A model generated the notes under the pieces. That model saw only the letters and a list, made by a program, of their open reading frames with translations. It had not been told where the DNA came from and did not search any database. From Hordeum vulgare subsp. vulgare (lineage: Eukaryota > Streptophyta > Magnoliopsida > Poales > Poaceae), in the NCBI RefSeq assembly GCF_904849725.1, contig NC_058521.1:563972176-564036175 (forward strand): 64,000 nt of DNA, written 5' to 3'. Shown in pieces: positions 1-12,273 of the stretch (positions are counted from its first letter, which is position 1; each line of letters starts with the position of its first letter). Position numbers and translations under genes: made by a program.

Positions 1-2082
1 TGGTCATATCAAATGGTTGACTGCAATTATAAATTTTCGAAGGAATGATTGATGGATCAATCTTAAGTTCGATTGATAACTTGTTATCTATCTTGAAAGA
101 TACCGATTAGATTCCATAGAAAATTTCATGGAACTTTGTTTTGGGAGTCACATCAGAAGGGAAATTCAACTGTAAACATTATGAACTTCTCACTGCCAGC
201 CAATTCAACCGTGCCATCTTTACGCATTGCCGCCTGGCAGGAGCCGCCGCCAATGTTGTTGTATTGACCTTGCTCCGTCCATTGCAGCTTAGTGTGGCGA
301 GTGCGACCCACGCGGAGGGGAGATGGCACGGGGAGTCGGGACCAGATCACCACGCTTGGGTGCTCTGGTTCTAGCATGGTACCAGAACGGGTGTGTAGAG
401 GAGGCCATGCAGACAAGAAGCAGCCATGGATATGGAACATGAGGGGAGCTAACTGGCAGCGGCCAAGCTTGACCGCTGTAGAGAGGAACAGACAGGTCGT
501 GGCATCTCGCTCATCTCTTCTGTGTCTTTTGCTGCTTCACTGATATTCATCTGCCTCGCGGTCACCTAACTCTTCGGTGAGGTCAGCGCCGGCTCTGTCT
601 GGGTCTTTTTCTGCTTTGTCACCGTCTCCCTTAAAAGGTAATTTGTGCCCCTCCAATTAACAAATGAACGTGTTCAAAAGAAAATGAACAAATGAATTTT
701 TCATGGCTAACACTAAGAGATTGCTTATTCAGAAACTCAAGCTGAATTCTAATATTTGTGCATTATTATAAGTGAATGATTCAATTTGTAAGCACTTACC
801 TGTAAAAGTAACGCCCATTAGAAGGATTAACGGCAATTTGTGGTTTTCGATATAATGCCCAGTTAGGTTGTGTAATTACAAACAAGTTGGAATTTTTGCT
901 CAACAAGGGACTTTATCTTTCTTAGGAGGGTACGTTTCTTCTGAAATCTATATTGGTACAAAGCTAATCAATGTGGGTGAAAACAACTTTTATCAGAACC
1001 TTTCTAGCTTCTGTACGTGCCAGATGTATTTTCTGTAGTTTGCCAATTTAGTTCAATAGCATGATGTGTGGCAGTTGATTTACCTTTTTAGGTGCCCATT
1101 GAGCCAACAACCATCAGATTAATTGTTGTCATGGTATGCTCTAGCTAGCACTCCTGTGTTCTGTTCAAGAACTACTGGGTGGATGAAATAATTTTTTCCC
1201 TACACGATCTGTGAGGTAGTCTCATTTATCTTGGGTTTGTGAGTATATCAGACAATTGTTTGGTAATCCAACTAACCATTATGTATTTTCAGAAGTGTTT
1301 GTTATATGCAGGCGTGCTATTTGGGTTGTTGGCAAGAGAGGTATGTGTTAATTGGATAGTTAAAAGAAAATCTGATGGATTTGATTTTTTTTTTTTTGAT
1401 TTGGTTATTTCGTACCAGTTTGGAATGGCCGTCTGCTCCAGCTGTGCCTGGAGCGCCACAGCCATGGAGTTCTCGGACATCCCCATTGCCTGCAACGCGA
1501 CTCCTTCAGCTCGGTACCATGCCATGATGCCTTCAGTTTGAGGCCTCCGCTTCCTTCCTAATTTGTTGTGTGGCTGCGCTCTCTGTTACTTCAAGCAGCA
1601 AGGGACAGTATCACCTCCTCCCATCAGCGAACGGATGCCTATGCATTCCCAGAGGGTGCTCACATTCAAGTGATATGTTACCCCAATAGATATCAGGAGA
1701 ATTACAACGTCACCATTCTATCTTTATGTTTTACAATTGCAAACACTTATTTTCAATCCTCCAGTAGGTGCCTAGACTTAGAAAAATATTTCATTGACGA
1801 GGTATTGAGGTTTCAAATCAATTGAAAACATCGTGTGAATCTGTTACATATGAGTTGTTTTTGGAAGAAAAGTTGTGTCTTTGTTTAATGAACCAGACAT
1901 GCTATTGGAAGGACTGCACTTCTCTTAAGTGGGGGTGCTTCACTGGATTCGTTCTTTGTAAGTGTACTGAAAACTTTTGGTAAATGTGCTGCTTTGATGA
2001 TCTGGTTAGTCTAAAAGTCTTCAGTGTTGAAATACAGGAGCTGAGGAAAAGCGACCTTTTTTACAAATTGTTGTTTCATCAG

Positions 2083-2218
2083 TTTATTTATCATCGTATG
2101 TTTATGTATGCTTACTTTCCAGTAGAATCTTTCATTTTTTGAAAAGATTGGACGAAATTCCTTTATGAGCTTATTTATCAACAGATGTTTACGTATGCTT
2201 AGTTTCCAGTGGGATTTT
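2083..2218. repeat. Diverged local duplication, about 49 bp, two copies
   Basis: Bases 2083-2131 and 2170-2218 share the pattern TTATTTATCA, ATGTTTA(T/C)GTATGCTTA, TTTCCAGT and GATTTT or AATCTT with only scattered differences. The copies are about 87 bases apart. This looks like an old local duplication. Nothing suggests a function. Confidence 0.6.
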
Positions 2219-2329
2219 AGTTACACGTCATACTTATATTGTATACCAACTAAGGTAGTTCTTTCACTATTCAGGAGTGAAGTGCACTGTAGGTCCTTGA
2301 ACTATTTTTGGTGTGTCAATGATGTCACG

Positions 2330-2411
2330 TTATCTGATCGATTTAACATCAGCCCTACTGTCAACTTCAGACTACTTTATCTGATCGACTTAGCATCAGC
2401 CCCACTGTCAA
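2330..2411. repeat. Tandem duplication, 35 bp units, period 47
   Basis: Units at 2330-2364 and 2377-2411 both read TTATCTGATCGA, then TTAACATC or TTAGCATC, then AGCCC and ACTGTCAA, with three differences. The arrangement suggests a simple local duplication within otherwise unremarkable AT-rich DNA. Confidence 0.65.
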
Positions 2412-4668
2412 TTTGTGAGATATATCATAAGATTTATATACACTTCTATCTCCTGGATTTAAAGTATTTCTAATGATTAATCTCTGCATTTGTTCCTAAT
2501 AAAATTTGTATTTGAAAATTCTCATTAGTTACTCCAAACATTTCATTTTCACAAGCGGCCTTCCAGTGTCTAAATTGCTTATGTTCATGCTGAATATACT
2601 TTTTAGTGTTATAAACCGGACCTATTATGAGCAAAAAAATCAAATTTTATTGGGAAGTACTGAAATTACCAACTGACTTAAATTTCTTATTTGTTGCAGG
2701 ACAATCTGGTGTGGACAGGATGCAGATTTTGGAAGTTTTACTGTTATGCTTCTGTTCTGACTGTTGGTTCGGTTCATTACAAGCTACTTATGATCAGAGT
2801 GACTCATCAACTTTTAGGATATATGGAAAGATCTGAACCATGGATTTTGGCCGACAGCATCTAGGTTGTTTGTTGTAAAAAAGCATCTTATATATATGTG
2901 TGTGTATTGTATATACTGCGTGCTAAGAATTCAGCTAATGGACTCTATTACACCATGGCCTGTAGGGCGCACATGCAGGATGTGTAAGTGAAAGTTTTTT
3001 TTGTCAAGGATGGCATAGCAATTTGTTTTAACTTTTTTTTGTCTTCAAGAAGATCTGATTGTGTTTGTTAACTAATGCTTTACATTGAGTTTCTGCAATC
3101 ACATCTGATGACTGTTCCAAGCGACCAGAGAATTACAATATCTACAAAAGGTCTTCATCTCTCTCTTCGATCAGAGATCCAGTTGTAGAACCAATATTGA
3201 GCCCATGTTGTATATTTCATTATTTTTCTGATGACATAGATTCACTGGTTGATGCAACAGCTTTTACTTGCCGGGCTTGCACCCATCAAAAGTATACTGC
3301 TATCCCACTGATACAGTTGTAAAAGTCAATGATTTAGAGTTTGAATGATTTGGTTATCATGGCCGATAATATTAAACTTTTGGTTGACAGTCTCATCGAC
3401 AAGTTTCCCTACGTAGTGATACTACTTCTACGGCCAGGCTCTTCTCTAATGATACTCAAAATGTGTTGGATCTATTGGACCTGCATAAAACTGCTTGATA
3501 AACAAAAACTTCCGGTCAACTCCTCAACAAAATAAACAACAGAAATGCATGCCGGCTCCCCACGGGCGCGGCGTGCCTGCGCCCACTAGTAAAGTCTAAA
3601 TGAGACTAAACCTCTCAACCCACCAAGTCCCCTGTTTAACTCAAAATAAAGTACAAGAAACATTTGGAGATGCGCTTTTAGGGATGCATGCTGCCGCAAT
3701 TTGCATTCAGAGTACTTTTTGAAAGCAAAAGTTCTTGGAATCTTGATATTTCAGAGTACATTTAGGTCTGTGCTCATTGTGCATTGCTTTGAAAGCTTGA
3801 ATGATGTTTCAGCAGGAGATATATTTTGTTATGTCAAGATGGTTTGCATGTCGGAGAATTTACTGGAGCGGCATCAGAGAAATACTTGCATAAACCAAGT
3901 TTATTGTCATTTTGCAAAACAAATTTGATAAGCTTTAATTCTCTCTATTTGATAAGCTTTAATTCTGCGCGTACGTGTTTCCACTTTGTAATCCGTCTGT
4001 AATAGATGGGCTTGGAAACAGAGGATCACTTTTAGAAGAATCCGTGATGTCGAACTTTCAATGCCGGCAGGGAGCAGCTGCCCATGTCCGAAGCTGCTCG
4101 TCTGGCTGGAATTGGAACAGTTTGGATCACTCCTAGTCCTGGTTTTCAGCTAGTAGAGGAACAGATCGAACTAAGGTAGCAGGGAGAGATTTGCTCGTGA
4201 TTTTAACATCTGTTATCTGGTGATGTTTGATTTTCTTTATTCTGGATTTTATACCTTGTGATTTTATGCCTGTTCCCCGTTTTTTATATGAAGTGCTACT
4301 TCGCTTTTCTGATTTGGAAACTTGATTCTTCTAGTTGATGGAAACAGTGTCACAGTCGCGCATGATCATTCAATATATATCCACGGGCTTGTATCCATTT
4401 GATTACTTTGGTTTTTTATCACTTGATTAACTTGAGTTTGCATAGCCAAGTAGTACATGAAGTTCTTTGAATACAGTTGGGCCGGTCAGAAAGAGGTAGA
4501 GTCGGCCTTTTGCTAGCATAGAAAAATGGTCTCTCCTTCTCACGGGTAACCATGGCATCGACCGAGAAGAAACAAAAAGAAATAGGTGTTGTTTCTTCCA
4601 AATTTGTTATATGTACATTCTTATATTTTTTTACTTGCTGACTTTGGTGATTCATTGAGGCTGTCTTA

Positions 4669-4883
4669 GGCTCGGTTCTTTTGCCCGATTCTCCCATAAA
4701 CTTGAGAATCAACCCTCCACCCAGCTTCTCCCAGAATCTTGAATTCAATTTTTTTACAATCTTACCTAGTTAGGATGTGAACAACCAGGATTGTAAAAAA
4801 ACATAGGGATACAAGATTATGAAAGAATCTGGGTGAAAGTCGATTATCAAAATCCTAGAAGAATCGGACAAAAGAACTAGGCC
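4669..4883. mobile_element. Tourist-like (PIF/Harbinger) MITE
   Basis: A 215-bp non-coding unit is bounded by imperfect terminal inverted repeats. The left end starts GGCTCGGTTCTTTTG and the reverse complement of the right end starts GGCCTAGTTCTTTTG; 19 of the first 23 positions match. TTA trinucleotides flank it at 4666-4668 and 4884-4886. A TTA duplication and a GG-starting repeat of this kind are typical of Tourist elements. It encodes no transposase and would depend on a partner Harbinger element. Confidence 0.75.
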
Positions 4884-5309
4884 TTAGTTAGCTTTGGTAC
4901 ATCCATAAAATATGTTTACAATAGCTGATATTTTTGTTATGAAGCTTGTTGCTTTTCCCTCGAAACACCATCGTATTGTTCAGGCAATTGTTTTTTTGAG
5001 GGAAATATTGTTCAGGCAAATGGTGCATAGTGCTCCTTGCCTTTTACTAGGCTTTACTGGCTCGGGGTGGGCCATGAGATCGATGCCTTTATATCATGTC
5101 ACACGGATCACATGAGTTCTTCTCTCATTTTCAAAGTATACAGAATGGCTAGAAGCATATTTTCTCCACCACCACTTCTTCCGGATCTCAACGCAGTCTT
5201 TTGTCAATGGATGGACATGATAACTCATGTACCGTTTGTGCAGGTACAAATGCATTTCCCAAGAATGTTTGTGTTTATTTTTGTGCCGATGGCTTCGGCT
5301 TTCATCTAT

Positions 5310-5336
5310 GCCGACGGCTTAGAAAAAGCCGTCGGC
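5310..5336. repeat. Perfect 11-bp inverted repeat with 5-base loop
   Basis: GCCGACGGCTT (5310-5320) and AAGCCGTCGGC (5326-5336) are exact reverse complements around AGAAA. A diverged related string lies just upstream near 5284-5300. Similar GCCGACGGC-rich motifs occur in the subterminal regions of some grass DNA transposons. I find no matching second end here, so it may be a relic of one. Confidence 0.6.
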
Positions 5337-5599
5337 GTAGTCGGTTATTCCGGTCGTGCTTACCACTAGTTTACAAGAAAGGAATAAATACATTAGTAAT
5401 TGAATAAATGTCTAAAGCATAAACTGCATATAAGTGTCTCGACCAATATGTACGGCATAAGGTTGAACCTACAAGATATGCCATATTTTACTGACAAGAC
5501 GAATAAAGAGTTGTTGATTAAGGTCAGAGATGTGTAAATATCTAGCAAGGTCCGTATAACATTTCTAGAGTATGATATCTCTTTTCAGGATATTATGTA

Positions 5600-5678
5600 C
5601 TCCCTCTGTAAAGAAATATAAGTGTTTAGATCACTAAAGTAGTGATCTAAATGCTCTTATATTTCTTTACAGACGGAG
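5600..5678. mobile_element. Stowaway MITE, near-perfect hairpin
   Basis: A 79-bp palindrome begins CTCCCTCTGTAAAG and ends with its complement CTTTACAGACGGAG. TA dinucleotides flank it at 5598-5599 and 5679-5680. Stowaway elements (Tc1/Mariner MITEs) have the CTCCCTCCGT-type end and TA target duplication seen here. The whole unit folds on itself and has no coding capacity. Confidence 0.93.
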
Positions 5679-5699
5679 TAGGAGACTAGAGTTATTAAA

Positions 5700-6100
5700 A
5701 TGTTGTTTCTTGGAGCAGGCTTTCAGCCCTCTTTATATTAATAAAGCCACATAGCCAAACGATACAAGGTACCGAGGAAATCCCCAAGAACAACTAAAAA
5801 CAAAGAAACGACAAGACTAGCACGGCGACGCGCGTTGCGACCACGATGCCCCCATCCAAGCACAACATACCACTATAGTCATTGCATCCTGCACTGCTCG
5901 TTGCCGGCCGAGGAGGAAGAAGGTACCCACCACCAGCCACCGCGAGGGGCTCTGCCCTAGCGGCTCTGCCTGAAGGCGGTTGGGAGAGAAGGGGAGGCGG
6001 GGCCACCATCCTAGTTGCCGGGAGGAAGGGCGGCACAGGGGCTAGGGTTACGGTTTTTCTAGCTAGCTCTGGAGTTCATACAATGTTGTCTCTATGAGGG
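5700..6100 (-). other. Possible 3' tail of a minus-strand retroposon
   Basis: Read on the minus strand, this segment runs from GC-rich sequence into a T-rich part and then the motif GGCTTTATTAATATAAAG (around 5736-5753 on the plus strand), followed by AGGGCTGAAAGCC. That resembles, from memory, the 3' ends of some wheat LINE- or SINE-derived transcripts. The GC-rich half (5880-6060) has overlapping open frames on both strands with no protein similarity I recognise. Assignment is tentative. Confidence 0.3.
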
Positions 6101-6170
6101 CAGTCCGAAGGACATTTTTCAGAACTTAAGATTACCATCATCGAAATTTTGGTCTTTATGAGGAAACCAT

Positions 6171-6350
6171 GGATTTTGAGTCGCTCGACTAGTCGCGACT
6201 ACTCGTCGACTAGTTGATGAGTTGCAACAAAAAGGTCGACTCAACTTAGTCCCGACTAAAAAAGCGAGTCGCGACTAGTCGCAACTACATGCTCGACTTT
6301 TTCCGAGTCGCTACCCCTCAGTGATTCACATGAGTCGCGACTCAAATACC
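6171..6350. repeat. Palindrome-rich unit with imperfect terminal inverted repeats
   Basis: The left end reads GGATTTTGAGTCGCTCGACT and the reverse complement of the right end reads GGTATTTGAGTCGCGACT, so the 180-bp unit has imperfect inverted ends. Inside, the motif GAGTCGCGACT or ACTAGTCGCGACT and variants recur many times on both strands. No open frame is present. It could be a small non-autonomous DNA transposon, but I see no clear target duplication. Confidence 0.5.
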
Positions 6351-6439
6351 TTGGAGGAAAATTGCAAAGTGTGACATTGTGTAGCTCTATAATGTGAGAA
6401 GAGTTGAGTAGTTTCTATGGAGAGTTAATGCTGTAGGTA

Positions 6440-6770
6440 GTCCCTCTTTTGAATATTGTGTATATTAGTTTTGTCCTAAGTCAAACTTGTAAGTTTTGAC
6501 GAAGTTTACAGAAAAGTTACCAATATCTACAATACCAAATAATTACCATTATATTCAAAATGGAATACTTTTTCATATCATATATATTCGTTATTGTAAA
6601 TATACTTTTTGCAAACTCTAACTTGGGACAATTCTAATACTCCCTCCAGTTCCAGTTACTTGTCTTAGATGTATCTAACACTAAAACATGTCTAGATACA
6701 TCCATATATAGACAAATCCAAGACAAGTAATATGAACCAGACGGAGTATATAATTTTGACAAGGAGGGAG
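6440..6770. mobile_element. Older, longer Stowaway MITE interrupted by another
   Basis: The left end reads GTCCCTCTTTTGAATATTG after TA (6438-6439). The right end reads CAAGGAGGGAG before TA (6771-6772). The left portion carries the TTTGTCCTAAGTCAAACTT segment common in long Triticeae Stowaway elements. A second Stowaway (6640-6746) lies inside it, so the host is the older of the two. Without the insert the element is about 225 bp. Confidence 0.7.
6640..6746. mobile_element. Stowaway MITE (Thalos-like), nested
   Basis: A 107-bp unit starts CTCCCTCCAGTTCCAGTTAC and ends with the complementary CAGACGGAG, with TA at 6638-6639 and 6747-6748. Internal arms around TTGTCTTAGATGTATCTA pair with the other half (TAGATACATCC, CCAAGACAAGTAA). 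It resembles the short Thalos class. It is inserted in the 6440-6770 element, which dates it as younger. Confidence 0.85.
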
Positions 6771-8435
6771 TACTATCTTTAAGCTATATCTAGCTGTTGA
6801 CACCTGGTTTGAATGAGAGCTCAAGATACCCTCCATTGACACTTGTGTTAACTCTCTATGGCATGAAGAGTCAAAATTATTTCCAACTTATTACTCTATT
6901 TTTATTCATATATAAGTACCTTCGCAGAGGAGTAAATAGCATAAAACTACTACAATTTGGGTTAGGATTCCAAAAAACTACGGATTAGTTTTTTTCGCTG
7001 ATAACTACCAACATGGGTTGGTTGTTTCAAAAAACCCAAATGACAATGTGATTCATAATTGATCTGGTTTATGACAGGTTGGACCCACCCCTAAACAAAC
7101 CATTTGTTTTATCTAACTGACATGTGGGGCCGACATGTCAGCCACGGAGAAAATAATCAAAGCTACCTGTTTAAAAAAATCAATGGCACCCCGGCGAACA
7201 CGGAGAAATATTGTCCTAACCAAATAGATATACAATATAACCACTTAGTCTGGTATAATAAGAGCTTGAAAATTCATAAAACTACATTACATGTAGCGAA
7301 GGGAAAACCACCTAAAGGCACACTACACATGTGTGTACTGGGGTTAACATGACTACTTGAGTGAAATGGACGGAGGAGAGAGGAGGGTATATCACTCATA
7401 GGTCGTATAGAATACCTCCAAAGCTACTGAAACGAATGCTGAATCTACATTCTCCAACATATGTTTCTTCAATGAATGAAGTTTAACCCTGAAAAAATAG
7501 ACAAACTAACCAAAAAAACATGTTTAGATTGATCCGCATCACAGCAGCAGAAAGGTGAGGGAGGTGACATCGATGAGACTGTTCTTCTCAGACATGCATG
7601 TGACCGTCTCAGCTCCAGCACCCTGCAACCAACACCTCCCCTTCTTCTCCAGAACCGACCGCATGCGTCGAGCGCTCCTCCTTGATGGATTTACTTGCCA
7701 ATGATCAGCTTTAGTAGATGTTCTATTTTCTTCATCCATGAAATTCTTTATAGACTAAGAGCAAATAATTTCATTCAAAGCAAACAAAATGTTAGCAGTG
7801 AGTTATATATTAGAGATAACCATCGAGTTGTCCTGAACTGGATACTGATTATGCGTTGCTAAACATGGTTAATGGATTGTAGTGGAGACCTCATCTTCCG
7901 TGGTATAAGCAAGTATCAAGGCTTACAATAAAGAACAATGGATTACAATGGCTCAAAGTTACCTGAAGTACATCACCTGCAAATAAATTTTGGATAAGCT
8001 TTATAAACACCATCGGTGGTAAATTTGTTTTAATCCACACAACATGATAACAAGTGGGGCATCTTGTTCCCTGGAAGACTTCGGAATCAACAATCATAGT
8101 GAATATACATAATCTATAGTAAAAAATGGAATCAACAATTAGATAGATGCACCCAACTTGAATGCCAACATAGCTACACATGTAGAAATCAAGTACGTAA
8201 ACCCATCACATTTGATTCGAAGGTTAGTGTATCCCAAAAAGAAAAATGGGACTACAAAATGAATTGCTTGGACCCCTCCACAAAAATAACCAATCAAATA
8301 AGATCCACTGCTAGCACAACACTTCTTCTGCCAAAATGCTTTTAGCCACATTAAGGTTTCAAAACTGCAAGCATAGTCATATATATGAATTGTAATTTTT
8401 CTAAGATGGACATGTAAGACTGCCTAGGTGAATTG

Positions 8436-8539
8436 GCCAAAGCTGATAGCACAAAGAACAATAACCAAACTGGTAGCACAAAGATGATTAACTAAGCTGA
8501 TAGCACAAAAAAATCAACCATTGATAGCAAAGAACAATA
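8436..8539. repeat. Four degenerate tandem units of about 28 bp
   Basis: The phrase GCTGATAGCACAAAG (or CTGGTAGCACAAAG, TTGATAGCAAAG) followed by an A-rich spacer recurs four times. This is a small, diverged minisatellite-like array. It has no coding potential. Confidence 0.55.
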
Positions 8540-11500
8540 TGATCTGCGAGTACATGAGGAAGAATATGTAAAATTAGTGCTATCTATCTGACTGTCTAAG
8601 TAGTTCATCTAGAGGGCAGACACAGACAACAAGTAGGTGAAAAGAAGTCTAAAGTTGTACCATAGTTCATCCAGGCAACTATGTATGATGCATTATGATG
8701 TAATTCTCTGTGAAAGAGGCTCACTATCCAATCCAAAACCTGAAATCGAAATGATACAATGTTTGACATATTAGAAAATTTGTGACAGAGGACCATCAGT
8801 TGTCTTTGTTAAAAAGCACCAATAAAATAAAGCACGTACCTGTACTGATCTTGACCACATCAATGGCCTTGTCAACTGGAAGTGGTTCTAACACCGAGTG
8901 CTTATGTTCCATTTGCAGATGTCAAGCTTTTTATCTGACTACATTGGTCGTCGACTGAATCCGTCGTGATATTCCATGTTCTCGTGATCGACTGAATAGG
9001 ATGGTAGGAAGCTCGATCATGGTGACCACCGTCGGAACCACACAAAGCATAGAAAGATCCGCCCGAGTAAAATCCGACAAACAGGTAAAGCAAACTGTTT
9101 GCAACACATCTAGTGCTATACGAAGATGGATACCGTGTCACCGACCGCCGATTATAAAGAAACTGAAAGCAAGATGCAGTGAAGGGCATTTGATGCAAAG
9201 ATGATGCATATGCCTGCCACCGACTGGCAACCAATTGGACTCTGAAGAAACTGAAAACAAGGTATCGACGAATGATTCACCGGAGGAGACCGAAACCTGA
9301 GGGGCGTCATCGGTGTAGGCTTGTGCATCTAGGCTGGCAGTTTGGTGGAGTTGGGGCACGGAAATGCTGGTATGCTCGGTACGTATTGTATTTGTAATCT
9401 GAATCACACGCTGAAGAAAAAGACCTCTGCACCGAACCTGTGTTTCAATTCCTCTACCCAACTTGCAGCATGTTGAATTGTTGATTCAATCGCTCGTCCA
9501 TCAATTGATTCTAATTTTCACATGCCATAGGACCAAGCAACTCCCCAGACTTCTCTTTTGGTGTCGTCTGCCATATAAAGGCAATGAGATTGAAGAATAA
9601 ATTGTTTACCTGTAAAAGAACAACCACTTAGAATTAACAAATAGATCGAGCTTCCTGTTTCATTGCACACAAGGATTCAAATCATTAGCTTCCCAAGCAA
9701 GCGTCCATCCAAAACATGCGCTCTTCCTTCTTCCTTCCTCTCATTAGTAGATCCAGTGATGGGGATGTGATGCTGGTCTCACTACTGGCACTGCATGCAT
9801 GACTGTGCCATCACGACGGAATGACGGCATAAGGAGGAGCGCATGTAAGGAAACAGGAAACCTGTAACTTATAACCTATAAGAAATAGTGTAACTAATCA
9901 CAATATGTATAAGGAAGTCACTGACTACTGATAAATTATTAGCAACATGTGCATTTTAGTATTTTTAATTTTAAAAAGCTTATTTAAAATAAGTTACATC
10001 TCGTGTATATAAGGCAACACTTTACTGCATGTCTGCAATATTCTACAAATACACATACTGGACAACTGGTATTCAATATGAAGAAAACAGGAAATCCTAA
10101 AACTGATCTGTAGATGTACTGATTAAGATCAACATTGGATATAAAGCTCATTGTAAAATGCACTCTTCTTAAATATGGAAATAAGTCATGTGTATGCATA
10201 TAAGAGCATAACCATAAGGGCTTGAACTAACAAAAAGGGGGGCAAATGACAGATTAAGTACCTCTGATCCATAACATATATACATAACAGCTGCCAACCA
10301 ACTCTTGTTGATCCTACCTAATACATGGACATGTTCGCCATTTAATAAGCCTACTGCATTAGCCCACCTTGCAAGACAAAGCTAACATTACAAGCACAGT
10401 CATACTGTCATAGTAAAACCACCTTGAAGCATTTCCCCAAAAGATGCAATGGTTTGAGAATAAACTGTGTTTGGCCTAAAATTGAGAGCCCCTCTAGGCA
10501 AAGTTTCATCAAATCAGTATCGTGCACACAACTTTATACCATTGAATTACAGGACACGAAAATAGCTACAAAGTTAGCTTTAGAATGTCACACTTACACA
10601 AAAGCTAGTGGTCAACAGAGTCAAAATTGAATGGATGATACCTTACCATCGGGTTGGGGGAGTCGCCTTATCATCGTGTTGGGGTAATCGTCGGGCCAGC
10701 AGCAAACACGAGCCTCGTGCCATAGCCTGGACGATTATGGTTGGTGATGCGCCCACGCGACCAGCGCCACAAGCCCACAACGACTATTGGCATAGCTCCC
10801 TATCTTGCAGCGAGAGCACCATCTCGTGCTCTTGTTCATCACTCTCAGCCTCCTATGACTCCTCCTCCCATTCCGCAGATTCTCTTGGGACTTCTGGCCT
10901 CGTCCTCCGAAAAGTGGATGTTGCCTCCTTGGTGGGAACCCCACCTATCAGTGGCAGAGCTAAGATTTGAAAACAGGGTGTTCCTCCTAAAACTATTTGA
11001 CAATAAATAACATATGTGAACATTCCAATAATTAACAATACCATATAGAAATAGATCAACGGTCTTAAAAACATAGTAAAATTTTCAATCAAGTCTTAGT
11101 TTAGCCCAAAAAAGAGATGGTAGAAACCTTTAGAAGTTCAATGAAAACTATTCTCTCCATTCCCTGTCTACTTGACTCTTATCTCTGGACAAACTAAAAC
11201 TGGGCCTTTTGCATGCGTGCGGTGTCCAGACTCCAGTGAATCCAAGGGGTGTGAAGGACAAGAGGAGTTGCGAGGTCTAGAGAAATTCAGATTTGTGACA
11301 TAAATCATGTCAAATAACCTGCAAATTCTGTGAGCAACCATAGAGGATTAGGGGATCGTGGGATGGGGTACATCTATAGGAATAAGGTCACGGGCTCAAT
11401 GGCTAAGCGCCTGCGCGTACAACAACTGGCCTTGCCATAGGTGTCCACGTCATGCCGTTCCGGCGGTCACATGACGTCATCAACTCAATGGGTTTACTTA

Positions 11501-11916
11501 CCCCGATCATTTCAATGGGTGGATCTCTAATGAAGAAAACAAAAGGCATGACTCAAAAACTTCTTGTTTTTTGTTGAACAAATATCCAGTTTGAACTAAC
11601 AATGGAAAGCAACACTATGAAATATCTAAAATAATTGAGTTAGCCTAATCGCTCAACTCCTTGTCATTCTACTCCTCATCCACCGATACGCCTATATATT
11701 CAGGCTTGGCCAATCGCTCACAATATTCTGAACATCTTTTTGTCGAAGCATAACAATCGGCATTCTGAATTAATGCAAAGAACAGATAGAAGCATAAGTA
11801 CAATAGAGAGAAATGCTATTGTACACCATACCTTGGACTTTCTAGGGGTTCATTATCAGCTCCCCGTTCAAGGGGTTCAAGAGGTTGGGGTACAAGAAGC
11901 TAAGGAAAAAAGCACC

Positions 11917-12273
11917 TCAAAGATGTTCGCAGGGTCTGCAGCACCAGAACAACAAAAAATTGATTCTCCAGTAAGCACAAACGTGAAAAAATGGAGGTCT
12001 TTCAACTTTTTTGCAACTAACTGGTGGTGACAGCAGGAAGATGGGCAAGAAAACGTATTGGAGAGATGCAGGCTTGTCGTAGAGAGCAAAGTCAAGCGAC
12101 AATGACTCCGGCGGCCCCTTCTCCATCTCCCAACTGCGGGGCACGGTGCGGTGCATCGGGGCCGGGATAGGGTTCAGGTGGCGCAGCGCGGGCGCAGACG
12201 GTCGACCCGACAGCCGGGCGTCACGCGGGATGTTGCAGACGTTGGGGCATATGGGGTTGTGCGTCAAGCTCAT
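11917..12273 (-). other. Candidate 5' exon with strong GC third-position bias
   Basis: A 118-codon frame on the minus strand starts MSLTHNPICPNVCNIPRDAR. Over its first 70 or so codons the third position is nearly always G or C, the usual pattern for 5' exons of grass genes. After residue about 70 the composition turns AT-rich, and a pyrimidine-rich tract ending TGCTGCAG (near 11940) resembles an intron acceptor. That would fit an exon-intron structure in which the open frame overruns the exon. I recognise no domain. Upstream (12280-12850) the DNA stays GC-rich as in a promoter. It could equally be a gene fragment. Confidence 0.25.

Larger units (their letters stand above)
1..4665. other. No recognisable gene; AT-rich low-copy or degraded sequence
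   Basis: No reading frame here looks like a known protein; all are short and broken in every frame. Bases 270-540 are GC-rich compared with the surroundings, and the rest is AT-rich with scattered splice-like signals, such as a pyrimidine tract ending in GCAG near 2700. The stretch could be introns or 3' flank of a transcribed locus. A short GC hairpin sits at 3564-3584 (arms GGGCGC and GCGCCC). Two small internal duplications are listed separately. I cannot assign a function. Confidence 0.4.

Noticed and set aside
5356..5372. CACTAGT string as a CACTA transposon end
   Set aside because: Orientation does not fit the neighbouring inverted repeat, and no complementary end or 3-bp duplication was found.
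10949..10985. MITE start (CAGTGGCAGAGC...)
   Set aside because: Only one end is visible, so no element can be delimited.
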